Origin: an uncultured Porphyromonadaceae bacterium
GTDB taxonomy: Bacteria > Bacteroidota > Bacteroidia > Bacteroidales > UBA11471
Direction: 5' to 3'
Assembly (NCBI GenBank): GCA_900547555.1
Contig: URHG01000065.1
Coordinates: forward strand, 1 to 7,895
Length of the DNA stretch: 7,895 nt
Position numbers and translations under genes: made by a program
Notes under the pieces: generated by a model
Databases searched by the model: none
What the model saw: the letters and a program-made list of their open reading frames with translations, nothing else
What the model was told of the DNA's origin: nothing
Part shown: positions 1 through 6,137 of the stretch, in pieces
Numbering within the stretch: position 1 is the first letter of the stretch
How the letters are laid out: each line of letters opens with the position of its first letter

Positions 1-218
1 CGCAAAGATATGTTAGGTTAAGATGTGTGTCAAGGCGGAAAATAGTATGGTTACACTATCTGGCTGCAAAAGGTACGAACTGCAATTTCGCTCTGATGCA
101 TTCCACCGGACATTTTCCCGGAAAAAGTGAAGTTGATGTACCCTTGAGCTATGCCGATTATTATTATGTAGAAGCTCTGATGCGTTTAAGAAACCAACTG
201 AAAAATAAATCCTTATAA
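1..218 (+). CDS. GH88-type unsaturated glucuronyl hydrolase, C-terminal fragment
   Basis: The frame is open from base 3, so the gene begins before the window and only the last 71 codons plus TAA are present. The tail contains ALMHSTGHFPGKSEVDVPLS followed by YADYYYVEALMRLR. This is the pattern I know from the end of glycoside hydrolase family 88 proteins: HS-GH, then the E-D-P-YADYY-EAL stretch of the closing helix of the (alpha/alpha)6 barrel. Known members remove the unsaturated uronic acid left at the non-reducing end of oligosaccharides by polysaccharide lyases, usually in the periplasm in Bacteroidota. The catalytic aspartates and any signal peptide lie outside the window, so substrate and location cannot be read here. 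GH105 is a related alternative but fits this tail less well. The gene converges on radC, with 77 bases between the two stop codons. Confidence 0.8.
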   Translation, partial: QRYVRLRCVSRRKIVWLHYLAAKGTNCNFALMHSTGHFPGKSEVDVPLSYADYYYVEALMRLRNQLKNKSL

Positions 219-224
219 CCACCT

Positions 225-291
225 GCCTCCATCCGGCCTATGCGCTTGCTGAATCTCCATACAACACAATTCACAAGACGTAGGCCGAGGC
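225..291. repeat. Weak inverted repeat between convergent GH88 and radC genes
   Basis: CGGCCTA at 234-240 is complementary to TAGGCCG at 281-287. GCCT at 225-228 is complementary to AGGC at 288-291, leaving a 5-base bulge on the left arm and a loop of about 40 bases. It lies in the 77-base gap between two convergent stop codons, where a terminator would be expected. However, the loop is long and no T-run follows the arm on either strand. It could be a weak or factor-dependent termination structure, or chance. Confidence 0.25.
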
Positions 292-295
292 GGTT

Positions 296-985
296 CTATA
301 TTCTTCCCTCATCGGCATAACTATAATATTTGCCATCTGTTAAAATTACATGGTCAATCAACCTTATATTCATTATTTTGGCTGCTTTGTCCAAATGTTC
401 TGTCAGGCAATCATCTTCTCTGCTGGGACGCAGACTTCCCGAAGGATGGTTATGACAAAGTGCCATCGAAACAGCCCGCTTCATCAATGCCTCTCTCAAG
501 ATACAACGAATATCCACAGCAGTAGCAGCCAATCCACCTGCACTTATTTTTACCCTGTCTATCACTTTTGAAGCCTGGTTGAGCAACAGCACCCAACACT
601 CTTCCGTAGGCAAATCGCACATCAAAGGATAAAAATATTGATAAACATCACAAGAACTGAGTATTTTTTTACGCTCTTTCACCTCCTCTTCCTTACGCCG
701 CTTTCCCAGTTCGGAAGCAGCAAGAATACTGATGGCTTTGGCGGGACCTATTCCTTTATAATGGCACAAATCATCAATGCTGCATTTACCCAGCTCATTC
801 AAATTATTGTGATAGTCACTCAATATCTTCCGCATCAGTTCCACAGCCGAGTCTTCCGTGTTTCCCGAACCTATCAGAATCGCTAATAATTCGGCATTAG
901 AAAGTGCAGCCACTCCATGATGAGCCATTTTTTCACGCGGCCGGTCTTCCTCAGCCCAACGATTTATAGCCAGTTTCTCTCCCAT
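296..985 (-). CDS. radC: RadC family JAB/MPN-domain protein
   Basis: This 229-residue protein has the usual RadC length and layout. The N-terminal helical part (RPREK at 15-19, LSNAELLAILIGSG at 28-41) leads into a helix-hairpin-helix at about 76-88 (YKGIGPAKA). The MPN/JAMM metalloprotease-like domain covers about 110-229. Its metal-site pattern is complete: the acidic residue E129 in the LPTEEC segment, then H178 and H180 in HNHPSG, and D191, matching HxHx10D. The family was named for a supposed DNA repair role that was later disputed, and its biochemical activity is still uncertain, so the protein name is secure but the function is not. The ATG shares its A with the TAA of the upstream glycosyltransferase (TAATG), so translation is probably coupled. 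The TAG stop faces the end of the GH88 gene. Confidence 0.94.
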   Translation of the reverse strand: MGEKLAINRWAEEDRPREKMAHHGVAALSNAELLAILIGSGNTEDSAVELMRKILSDYHNNLNELGKCSIDDLCHYKGIGPAKAISILAASELGKRRKEEEVKERKKILSSCDVYQYFYPLMCDLPTEECWVLLLNQASKVIDRVKISAGGLAATAVDIRCILREALMKRAVSMALCHNHPSGSLRPSREDDCLTEHLDKAAKIMNIRLIDHVILTDGKYYSYADEGRI

Positions 986-1974
986 TATTTATAAAAGTTC
1001 TTTTCAAACGCTGCAAACTCGTCTTTCTTCAGCACACAACGCTTCCACCATGCGCGCAAAAAGCCCGTTCCGTATCCTGTCAACTGAATAAAAGAGGCCA
1101 CAATAGAGAGCATCCCTATTTTCAAGCTGTTGTTTTGCAATGTCGAATCGATACATATAATCAAAGCAAAAAGCAAAAGCAGCGACAAGCTCCATACACA
1201 AACCGGTGCCCCCAACAACAAGAACAGTACTCCCAACGTAAAAACAGCCGGCAACAAATGCACTATTTTCAATGATTCCGGATATTTTTTATACAGATTG
1301 ATACGCGCAATACCCGAATTATGCACCTGTTTGAAGAATTTCTTTAAGTCCGTACGACGTTTGTGCCATACCCACGCCTCGGGAAACAACCGACAGACAT
1401 AGCCTCCCTTGAATATTCGGATACTGAAATCAATATCCTCTCCAAAACGCATTTTAGAGAAACCACCCAAAGTTTTATATACTTCCGCGCGCACTCCCAT
1501 ATTGAAACTGCGCGGATAGAACTTGTCCATCTTCTTTTTACCACCGCGAATACCCCCGGTCGTAAAAAATGAAGTCATGGCATAGTTGATGGCTTTTTGC
1601 ACATCGGAAAACGACTCATGTGCACGGTCGGGACCCCCGAAAGCATCCGCCCTCTCCCTTTGCAGTTCTGCTCCGACCGCCGCCAGATAACCTTCGGGCA
1701 AAATACAATCGGAATCCAGAACAATAAGATATTCCCCATTACTGCGTTCGGCACCATAATTACGGGTTTGCCCCGGTCCTGAATTGGGCTTATTATAATA
1801 ATGTATATCCAAACAATCGGCATAATGCTTCACCACCTCCTTGCAAGGAACAGACGAACCGTCCTCCACCACTATCACTTCAAAGTCTTTATCCGTCTGC
1901 CGTGTGAGGCTTTCCAGCAACTCATCCACTTCATCGGGGCGATTATAAACCGGTATAATAAAAGAATATCTCAT
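985..1974 (-). CDS. Family 2 glycosyltransferase with C-terminal membrane segments
   Basis: The 329-residue product opens directly with a GT-A nucleotide-sugar binding fold: SFIIPVYNRPDEV (4-16), VVEDGSS (35-41) and the DxD metal motif DSD at 87-89 in YLIVLDSDC. The acceptor-side motif FGEDIDFSIRI (177-187) carries the ED pair expected of inverting family 2 enzymes. Hydrophobic stretches at about 238-256, 258-275 and 285-304 should anchor the C-terminal part in the inner membrane with the catalytic domain in the cytoplasm, and a basic tail follows. Donor and acceptor cannot be told from sequence; cell-surface polysaccharide, O-antigen or glycolipid assembly is likely. The gene starts 88 bases after the efp stop, beyond a strong hairpin, and its stop overlaps the radC start. 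I found no consensus promoter in the short gap before it. Confidence 0.88.
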   Translation of the reverse strand: MRYSFIIPVYNRPDEVDELLESLTRQTDKDFEVIVVEDGSSVPCKEVVKHYADCLDIHYYNKPNSGPGQTRNYGAERSNGEYLIVLDSDCILPEGYLAAVGAELQRERADAFGGPDRAHESFSDVQKAINYAMTSFFTTGGIRGGKKKMDKFYPRSFNMGVRAEVYKTLGGFSKMRFGEDIDFSIRIFKGGYVCRLFPEAWVWHKRRTDLKKFFKQVHNSGIARINLYKKYPESLKIVHLLPAVFTLGVLFLLLGAPVCVWSLSLLLLFALIICIDSTLQNNSLKIGMLSIVASFIQLTGYGTGFLRAWWKRCVLKKDEFAAFEKNFYK

Positions 1975-2008
1975 AAACTGCTATCATTTTGTCGCACAAA
2001 GGAACACA

Positions 2009-2043
2009 AAAAAGGCGGAGCTTGCAACAAGTTCCGCCTTTTT
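2009..2043 (-). terminator. Intrinsic terminator after efp
   Basis: The arms 2009-2024 and 2028-2043 can pair over 16 positions around a 3-base loop. One position is imperfect: A opposite C on the minus-strand RNA, or G-U if read on +. The GC-rich core GGCGGA is flanked by A-runs and T-runs, so the hairpin ends in a U-tract in either direction. It begins 19 bases after the efp stop and separates efp from the glycosyltransferase-radC pair on the same strand. The downstream pair therefore needs read-through or its own promoter. Confidence 0.85.
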
Positions 2044-2062
2044 ATATAATGGCTTAAAAAGA

Positions 2063-2629
2063 TTATGCTTTCACACGACCCACGTATGAACCGTCACGAG
2101 TATCGATTTCGATTGTTTCACCTTCATTGATAAACAAAGGAACGCGAACCGTTGCACCCGATTCCACAGTCGCAGGTTTTAAAGTATTGGTAGCTGTATC
2201 CCCCTTCAATCCCGGTTCTGTATAAGTAACCTTCATCTGAACCTTCACAGGAACATCAGCAAAAAGAACTGTTTCAGTAGAAGCATCAGAAACTACGTCT
2301 ACCACCATTCCTTCCAACAGGAAGTCTACACCGTTAATCAGGTCGTGAGCGATAGGAATTTGGTCAAAAGTTTCCTGATTCATGAAAATATAGTCTGCAC
2401 CTTCCATATACAAATATTGATGCGGACGACGTTCCACACGCACATCTTCCAGTTTTTCACCGATATTGAAACGACGCTCGAGTACATAACCGCTGACAAC
2501 GTCTTTCAGCTTTGTGCGCATAAAGGTATTTCCTTTACCGGGTTTTACATGCAAAAATTCGATACAGAAATAGAGCTTTCCGTCCATACGGATACACGTT
2601 CCGTTTTTAATGTCTTGTGCGTTGATCAT
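2063..2629 (-). CDS. efp: Translation elongation factor P
   Basis: The 188-residue protein has the full length of bacterial EF-P, which binds between the ribosomal P and E sites and relieves stalling at consecutive prolines. The N-terminal KOW-like domain spans about 1-63 and contains the loop VKPGKGNTF (28-36). K32 at the loop tip sits where other bacteria modify a lysine or arginine; whether it is modified here is not visible. Two OB-type domains follow (about 64-128 and 129-188). The family signature is seen near the end at 151-170, with KPATVESGATVRVP and the following FINEG. The ATG at 2629 gives the expected MINAQDIKNG start. The gene lies head-to-head with rpmH, another translation gene, across a 172-base promoter region, and is followed by a hairpin terminator. 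Confidence 0.97.
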   Translation of the reverse strand: MINAQDIKNGTCIRMDGKLYFCIEFLHVKPGKGNTFMRTKLKDVVSGYVLERRFNIGEKLEDVRVERRPHQYLYMEGADYIFMNQETFDQIPIAHDLINGVDFLLEGMVVDVVSDASTETVLFADVPVKVQMKVTYTEPGLKGDTATNTLKPATVESGATVRVPLFINEGETIEIDTRDGSYVGRVKA

Positions 2630-2666
2630 AACAATATAGAAGTTGATTTAAATTATTTTCTGCCTG

Positions 2667-2697
2667 CAAAAGTAAGAGAATTCGGTAAAATCTCAAA
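2667..2697 (-). promoter_or_regulatory. Promoter of efp (Bacteroidota consensus)
   Basis: Read on the minus strand, TTTG at 2697-2694 is followed after exactly 19 bases by TACTTTTG at 2674-2667. This is a full match to the Bacteroidota primary sigma pattern TTTG-N19-TAnnTTTG. The -7 box ends 37 bases upstream of the efp ATG, so the predicted 5' leader is short, about 25-35 bases. Start-site mapping has not been done, so this is a prediction from motif and position. Confidence 0.8.
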
Positions 2698-2707
2698 AAG
2701 AATTGTG

Positions 2708-2738
2708 CAAAAATGATTTATCTCTTGGTTTATTCAAA
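2708..2738 (-). promoter_or_regulatory. Possible second, upstream efp promoter
   Basis: On the minus strand, TTTG at 2738-2735 is followed after 19 bases by CATTTTTG at 2715-2708, one mismatch from TAnnTTTG (C for the first T). The geometry is identical to that of the proximal efp promoter 41 bases downstream. The mismatch falls at an important position, so this may be weak or inactive. It overlaps the -33 region of the rpmH promoter on the other strand, so the two would compete if both are used. Confidence 0.4.
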
Positions 2739-2755
2739 AAAAGTCTCTATTTTTG
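2725..2755 (+). promoter_or_regulatory. Promoter of rpmH
   Basis: TATTTTTG at 2748-2755 is a full match to the Bacteroidota -7 box TAnnTTTG. TTGG at 2725-2728 lies 19 bases upstream and matches the TTTG -33 box at three of four positions; CTTG at 2724-2727 with a 20-base spacer is the alternative reading. Transcription would begin around 2760-2765, leaving a leader of about 40 bases before the rpmH ATG at 2802. Confidence 0.7.
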
Positions 2756-2801
2756 CACTCCGAAATTTTCTAGAAATAAATAACGATAAAATATAACGGC
2801 A

Positions 2802-2954
2802 ATGAAAAGAACATTTCAACCCTCCAACAGAAAGAAGAAAAACAAACACGGCTTCCGTTCCAGAATGGCTACGGCCAACGGTCGTCGCGTGTTGGCTGCC
2901 CGTCGTGCCAAAGGCAGAAAGAGATTGACCGTATCGGACGATTTCAACGGTTAA
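2802..2954 (+). CDS. rpmH: 50S ribosomal protein L34
   Basis: This is a 50-codon gene encoding a very basic protein that starts MKRTFQPSNRKKKNKHGFRS and continues with the L34 hallmarks RMATANGRRVLAARRAKGRK (21-40). L34 is a small component of the large ribosomal subunit that lies deep in 23S rRNA. The length is normal for the family, with a short acidic tail LTVSDDFNG typical of Bacteroidota versions. The start is fixed by conservation of the first residues. No strong Shine-Dalgarno is present, only an AT-rich leader (ataaaatataac), which is usual in this phylum. The gene has its own promoter and a hairpin terminator 11 bases after the stop. It is not linked here to rnpA or dnaA, its partners in many other bacteria, and is divergent from efp instead. 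Confidence 0.97.
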   Translation: MKRTFQPSNRKKKNKHGFRSRMATANGRRVLAARRAKGRKRLTVSDDFNG

Positions 2955-2965
2955 CAGCAATTTTC

Positions 2966-3014
2966 AAAAACATAAAAGGAAGACCGCTAACGTGGCCTTC
3001 CTTTTTATGTTTTT
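2966..3014 (+). terminator. Intrinsic terminator after rpmH
   Basis: The arms AAAAACATAAAAGGAAG (2966-2982) and CTTCCTTTTTATGTTTT (2997-3013) pair with a single-base bulge. The stem continues inside as CCGC/GTGG, with one mismatch before it and one G-T pair, around a TAAC loop. The U-rich 3' arm provides the release tract. It should end most rpmH transcripts before xseA, which begins 60 bases later. Confidence 0.8.
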
Positions 3015-3073
3015 ACCCATAATCCGCCTTTTTCGGGAAATCCGCCAGTATTCCTATCCTACAACAGTAAACG

Positions 3074-4312
3074 ATGACAGTATCCGGAGAATTAACCCTT
3101 TTCGAGCTCAACACCCTTGTCCGTGACAAGTTGCTGAGTGCCTTGCCCGACCGTTATTGGATATGTGCCGAGGTGAGCGAAGCCCGCGAAAACTACTCGG
3201 GGCACTGTTATCTCGAACTGGTCGACAAAGATGCCTCGACCGGTGAAATGCGAGCCAAAGCCCGCGCTATCATCTGGGCCACCGTGTACCGCATGCTGAA
3301 AGCCTATTTTACGGCCGAAACCGGATCAAATATCGTACCCGGGATCAAAATACTCATACAAGTAAGCGTCGACCTGCACGAAGTGTACGGCTACACACTC
3401 ACGGTACACAATATCGACCCCCGCTACACATTGGGAGACATGGCCCGCCAACGTCGGGAAGTCCTGCAAAAACTCAGCGAAGAGGGCATTATCGACATGA
3501 ATAAGGAGCTGTCATGGCCGCAGCTTCCACAACGCATTGCAATCATTTCGTCGCCTACGGCAGCCGGATACGGCGATTTCATCGATCAGCTGCATCACAA
3601 CCGTTACGGTTATCGGTTTTATACCGCACTTTTCATTGCTGCCATGCAAGGTACGCATACCGAGAAATCGATCATCGAGGCTCTCGAACGTATATACCGA
3701 CAAGAAGAAGCCTTCGACGGAGTGGTCATCATACGGGGAGGAGGAGCCACCTCGGAACTGAATTGTTTCGACAGTTACGAACTGGCACAAAACGTCGCAC
3801 AGTTTCCGCTACCCATATTGGCAGGCATCGGGCACGACCGCGACGAGACGGTCATAGACCGTATTGCCAACGTTCGGGTAAAAACGCCGACCGCAGCAGC
3901 GGAATGGTTCATAAGCCGGGCGATGGAAGCCGATCACAAACTGGCCGAACTTCAAACCGCACTTTCTTCCGAAGTCAAAAAGCGCCTGCAAAACGAAAGT
4001 CAAAAATTATCGTCTCTCGGACAACAATTACCGGCAGTCATCAACCGGCGCCTTATCGTAGAAAACAACTTGCTTTCCCGCTTCATGCCTTTGTTGCGGC
4101 AAAATATCGCCCAACGCATCTCCGGAGAACGTCAACGGCTCGCCCTGCGGGAAGAAACGATACGGTTATCATCTCCTCAACACATACTGAAACGCGGCTA
4201 CTCACTGACATTGAAAGAGGGAAAAGCCGTCCACTCGGCAACCGAACTGAAAAGCGGCGACCATATCGTTACTTTTTTCGGTGAAGGGTGCAGCGAATCT
4301 CAAATTTTATAA
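3074..4312 (+). CDS. xseA: Exodeoxyribonuclease VII large subunit
   Basis: The 412-residue product is the catalytic subunit of exonuclease VII, which degrades single-stranded DNA from both ends into oligonucleotides as part of mismatch repair and damage processing. An N-terminal OB-fold spans about 5-115, with LTLFELNTLVRDKL and the YSGHCYLEL strand. The nuclease core follows at about 120-285. Residues matching the essential Asp, Arg, His and Asp of the E. coli enzyme appear as D168 (SSPTAAGYGDF), R221 (RGGGATSEL), and H254 and D257 (GIGHDRDE), followed by TPTAAAEWF (271-279). A long charged helical region at about 285-365 should form the coiled coil that binds XseB, and the usual ILKRGYSL (371-378) closes the protein. 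An in-frame TAA two codons upstream fixes the ATG at 3074. I see no consensus promoter in the 59 bases after the rpmH hairpin. Confidence 0.97.
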   Translation: MTVSGELTLFELNTLVRDKLLSALPDRYWICAEVSEARENYSGHCYLELVDKDASTGEMRAKARAIIWATVYRMLKAYFTAETGSNIVPGIKILIQVSVDLHEVYGYTLTVHNIDPRYTLGDMARQRREVLQKLSEEGIIDMNKELSWPQLPQRIAIISSPTAAGYGDFIDQLHHNRYGYRFYTALFIAAMQGTHTEKSIIEALERIYRQEEAFDGVVIIRGGGATSELNCFDSYELAQNVAQFPLPILAGIGHDRDETVIDRIANVRVKTPTAAAEWFISRAMEADHKLAELQTALSSEVKKRLQNESQKLSSLGQQLPAVINRRLIVENNLLSRFMPLLRQNIAQRISGERQRLALREETIRLSSPQHILKRGYSLTLKEGKAVHSATELKSGDHIVTFFGEGCSESQIL

Positions 4313-4324
4313 TCTATATATTAT

Positions 4325-4534
4325 ATGGTCCAAAACAACAAACCGACCTATGCCGAAGCAATCGCCGAACTGGAATCGATCGTCGCCCGCATACAGGACG
4401 ACTCGTGCGAGATCGAAACCATAAAAGAGCTTACGGCTCATGCCATGACTCTGCTGAAATATTGCAAAGAGAAACTTTTCGAAACCGATGAGTCGCTCAA
4501 AAAACTGCTCGACGAACTCGACGAAGGGAAATAA
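4325..4534 (+). CDS. xseB: Exodeoxyribonuclease VII small subunit
   Basis: The 69-residue helical protein has the XseB pattern: an N-terminal helix YAEAIAELESIVARIQDD (9-26), a short turn, then a second helix ending in the acidic LKKLLDELDE. Several XseB copies wrap around the coiled coil of one XseA; they have no catalytic residues but are needed for activity. It begins 12 bases after the xseA stop, the normal arrangement for co-transcribed and co-assembled subunits. A 67-codon frame at 4288-4491 overlaps it in another register and shows no XseB features, so the ATG at 4325 is the correct start. Confidence 0.95.
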   Translation: MVQNNKPTYAEAIAELESIVARIQDDSCEIETIKELTAHAMTLLKYCKEKLFETDESLKKLLDELDEGK

Positions 4535-4581
4535 TATATAAACCTGCTTTTACAACCGCAAGATAAAACCCGACATATACG

Positions 4582-6120
4582 ATGGAAACAACAGAAAGAA
4601 AAGTCCGTGTGCGTTTCGCCCCAAGTCCCACGGGAGCCCTGCACATCGGCGGTGTACGTACTGCCCTCTACAATTACCTTTTCGCCAAACAACACGGCGG
4701 AGACATGATTCTCCGCATCGAAGATACCGACTCGCAGCGTTTCGTCCCGGGCGCAGAAGCCTACATCATCGAAGCTCTCGAATGGCTGGGTATCAAATTC
4801 GACGAAGGGGTCGGCTACGGCGGAAATTTCGCTCCCTACCGACAATCCGAACGGAAAGAGATATATCGTAAATATGTCGATCAACTCCTTGCCGACGGCA
4901 AAGCCTACATCGCATTTGACACACCGGAAGAACTCGAAGTAAAACGCCGGGAAATTCCGAATTTCCAATACGACGCGTCTACCCGCACAACTATGCGCAA
5001 CTCCCTTACAATGGGCAAAGAAGAAGTCGACAGCCTGATTGCTTCGGGACATCCCTATGTGGTGCGCATAAAAATAGAACCGGGCGAAGAAGTTGTCGTA
5101 AACGATCTGATACGCGGAAAAGTAATCATCAATTCCTCGATCCTCGACGATAAGGTGCTTTATAAATCGGCCGACAACCTGCCTACTTATCACCTCGCCA
5201 ATATCGTCGACGACCATCTCATGGAGGTCAGCCATGTTATCCGGGGAGAAGAGTGGTTACCCTCGGCACCGCTCCACGTGTTGTTGTATCGGGCATTCGG
5301 CTGGGAAGATACCATGCCCCGTTTCGCCCATCTGCCCCTGCTGCTCAAACCCGAAGGAAACGGGAAATTGAGCAAACGCGACGGCGACCGGTTGGGATTT
5401 CCCGTTTTCCCGTTGGAATGGCACGATCCTAAAACCGGCGAAATATCATCGGGATACCGGGAAGCCGGGTACCTGCCCGAAGCCGTCATCAATTTCCTCG
5501 CCTTGCTGGGCTGGAATCCCGGGAACGACGAAGAAATTTTCTCTATGGACGAACTGATCGAGCTATTCTCTTTGGAACGTTGCAGTAAAAGCGGAGCACG
5601 GTTCGACTACGAAAAAGGCAAATGGTTCAATCACAAATACCTGCAAAAGAAAAGCAACGAAGAACTGGCCGATTTATTTGCGCCCGCTTTGGCCGAGCAC
5701 CAAGTAAACGAACCCGATAAGGCGCGTCTGGCCCGTATCATCGGATTGGTAAAAGAGAGAATAAGTTTCGTCAAAGATTTATGGGAACAAATCTCATATT
5801 TCTACATCGCACCCGAAACATACGACCCGAAAGCCATCAAAAAGCGTTGGAAACCCGATACCCCCATCATCATGCAACAGCTCATCGAGTTGCTTTCGGG
5901 AATTGAAGATTTCGGTTCGGCGGCTACCGAGGCGGTCGTCATTCCCTGGATAGAGCAAAACGGTTATCACATGGGAAATGTGATGAACGCCTTCCGTCTG
6001 GCCGTTGTCGGAGAATGTCGCGGCCCGCACATGTTCGACATCACCGAAATTATCGGTAAAGACGAAACGATACGTCGCCTGCGTGTGGCCATCGAAAAAA
6101 TAATCCCCGCCAACGACTAA
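4582..6120 (+). CDS. gltX: Glutamyl-tRNA synthetase
   Basis: The 512-residue class I aminoacyl-tRNA synthetase attaches glutamate to its tRNA in the cytoplasm. The Rossmann-fold catalytic domain begins with VRFAPSPTGALHIGGVRTAL (10-29), in which HIGG (21-24) is the HIGH motif. RIEDTD (45-50) follows, then the connective region, RGEEWL (221-226), and KLSKR (262-266) as the KMSKS motif. The C-terminal helical anticodon-binding part runs from about 330 to the end. The connective region lacks the cysteine cluster that binds zinc in enzymes such as that of E. coli (the equivalent stretch reads AYIAFDTPEEL), so this appears to be a zinc-free form. The length is normal for Bacteroidota. It lies 47 bases after xseB and 17 before waaA. 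Whether it also charges tRNA-Gln depends on genes outside the window. Confidence 0.97.
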   Translation: METTERKVRVRFAPSPTGALHIGGVRTALYNYLFAKQHGGDMILRIEDTDSQRFVPGAEAYIIEALEWLGIKFDEGVGYGGNFAPYRQSERKEIYRKYVDQLLADGKAYIAFDTPEELEVKRREIPNFQYDASTRTTMRNSLTMGKEEVDSLIASGHPYVVRIKIEPGEEVVVNDLIRGKVIINSSILDDKVLYKSADNLPTYHLANIVDDHLMEVSHVIRGEEWLPSAPLHVLLYRAFGWEDTMPRFAHLPLLLKPEGNGKLSKRDGDRLGFPVFPLEWHDPKTGEISSGYREAGYLPEAVINFLALLGWNPGNDEEIFSMDELIELFSLERCSKSGARFDYEKGKWFNHKYLQKKSNEELADLFAPALAEHQVNEPDKARLARIIGLVKERISFVKDLWEQISYFYIAPETYDPKAIKKRWKPDTPIIMQQLIELLSGIEDFGSAATEAVVIPWIEQNGYHMGNVMNAFRLAVVGECRGPHMFDITEIIGKDETIRRLRVAIEKIIPAND

Positions 6121-6137
6121 TCCCGTACAGTCCAAGA

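Larger units (their letters stand above)
2705..2758. repeat. Perfect 10-bp inverted repeat across the efp-rpmH promoters
   Basis: GTGCAAAAAT at 2705-2714 is the exact reverse complement of ATTTTTGCAC at 2749-2758, with 34 bases between the arms. The right arm covers most of the rpmH -7 box and the left arm covers the candidate distal efp -7 box. The symmetry may simply reflect two divergent promoters sharing TTTTTGC-type boxes, but a dimeric regulator site is possible. Confidence 0.6.

Noticed and set aside
219..295. Possible small gene, tRNA or RNA element between GH88 and radC
   Set aside because: Only 77 bases are available, with no start codon context or tRNA-like pairing; a weak inverted repeat is all that can be seen.
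2345..2716. A 123-codon + strand frame antisense to efp and into the promoter region
   Set aside because: It covers the complement of a conserved gene, has no motifs, and runs through the efp promoter region.
2730..2960. A minus-strand 76-codon frame over rpmH
   Set aside because: It is the complement of rpmH and its promoter, with no independent support.
3514..4284. A 256-codon open frame on the + strand inside xseA
   Set aside because: It is a +1-type shadow of xseA, with an Arg/Thr/Ser-rich low-quality translation and no domain, while xseA is intact with all catalytic residues.
4438..5235. A 265-codon open frame on the minus strand
   Set aside because: It lies antisense to the end of xseB and the conserved catalytic domain of gltX. 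Its translation has no recognisable motifs and is a by-product of the codon usage of gltX.
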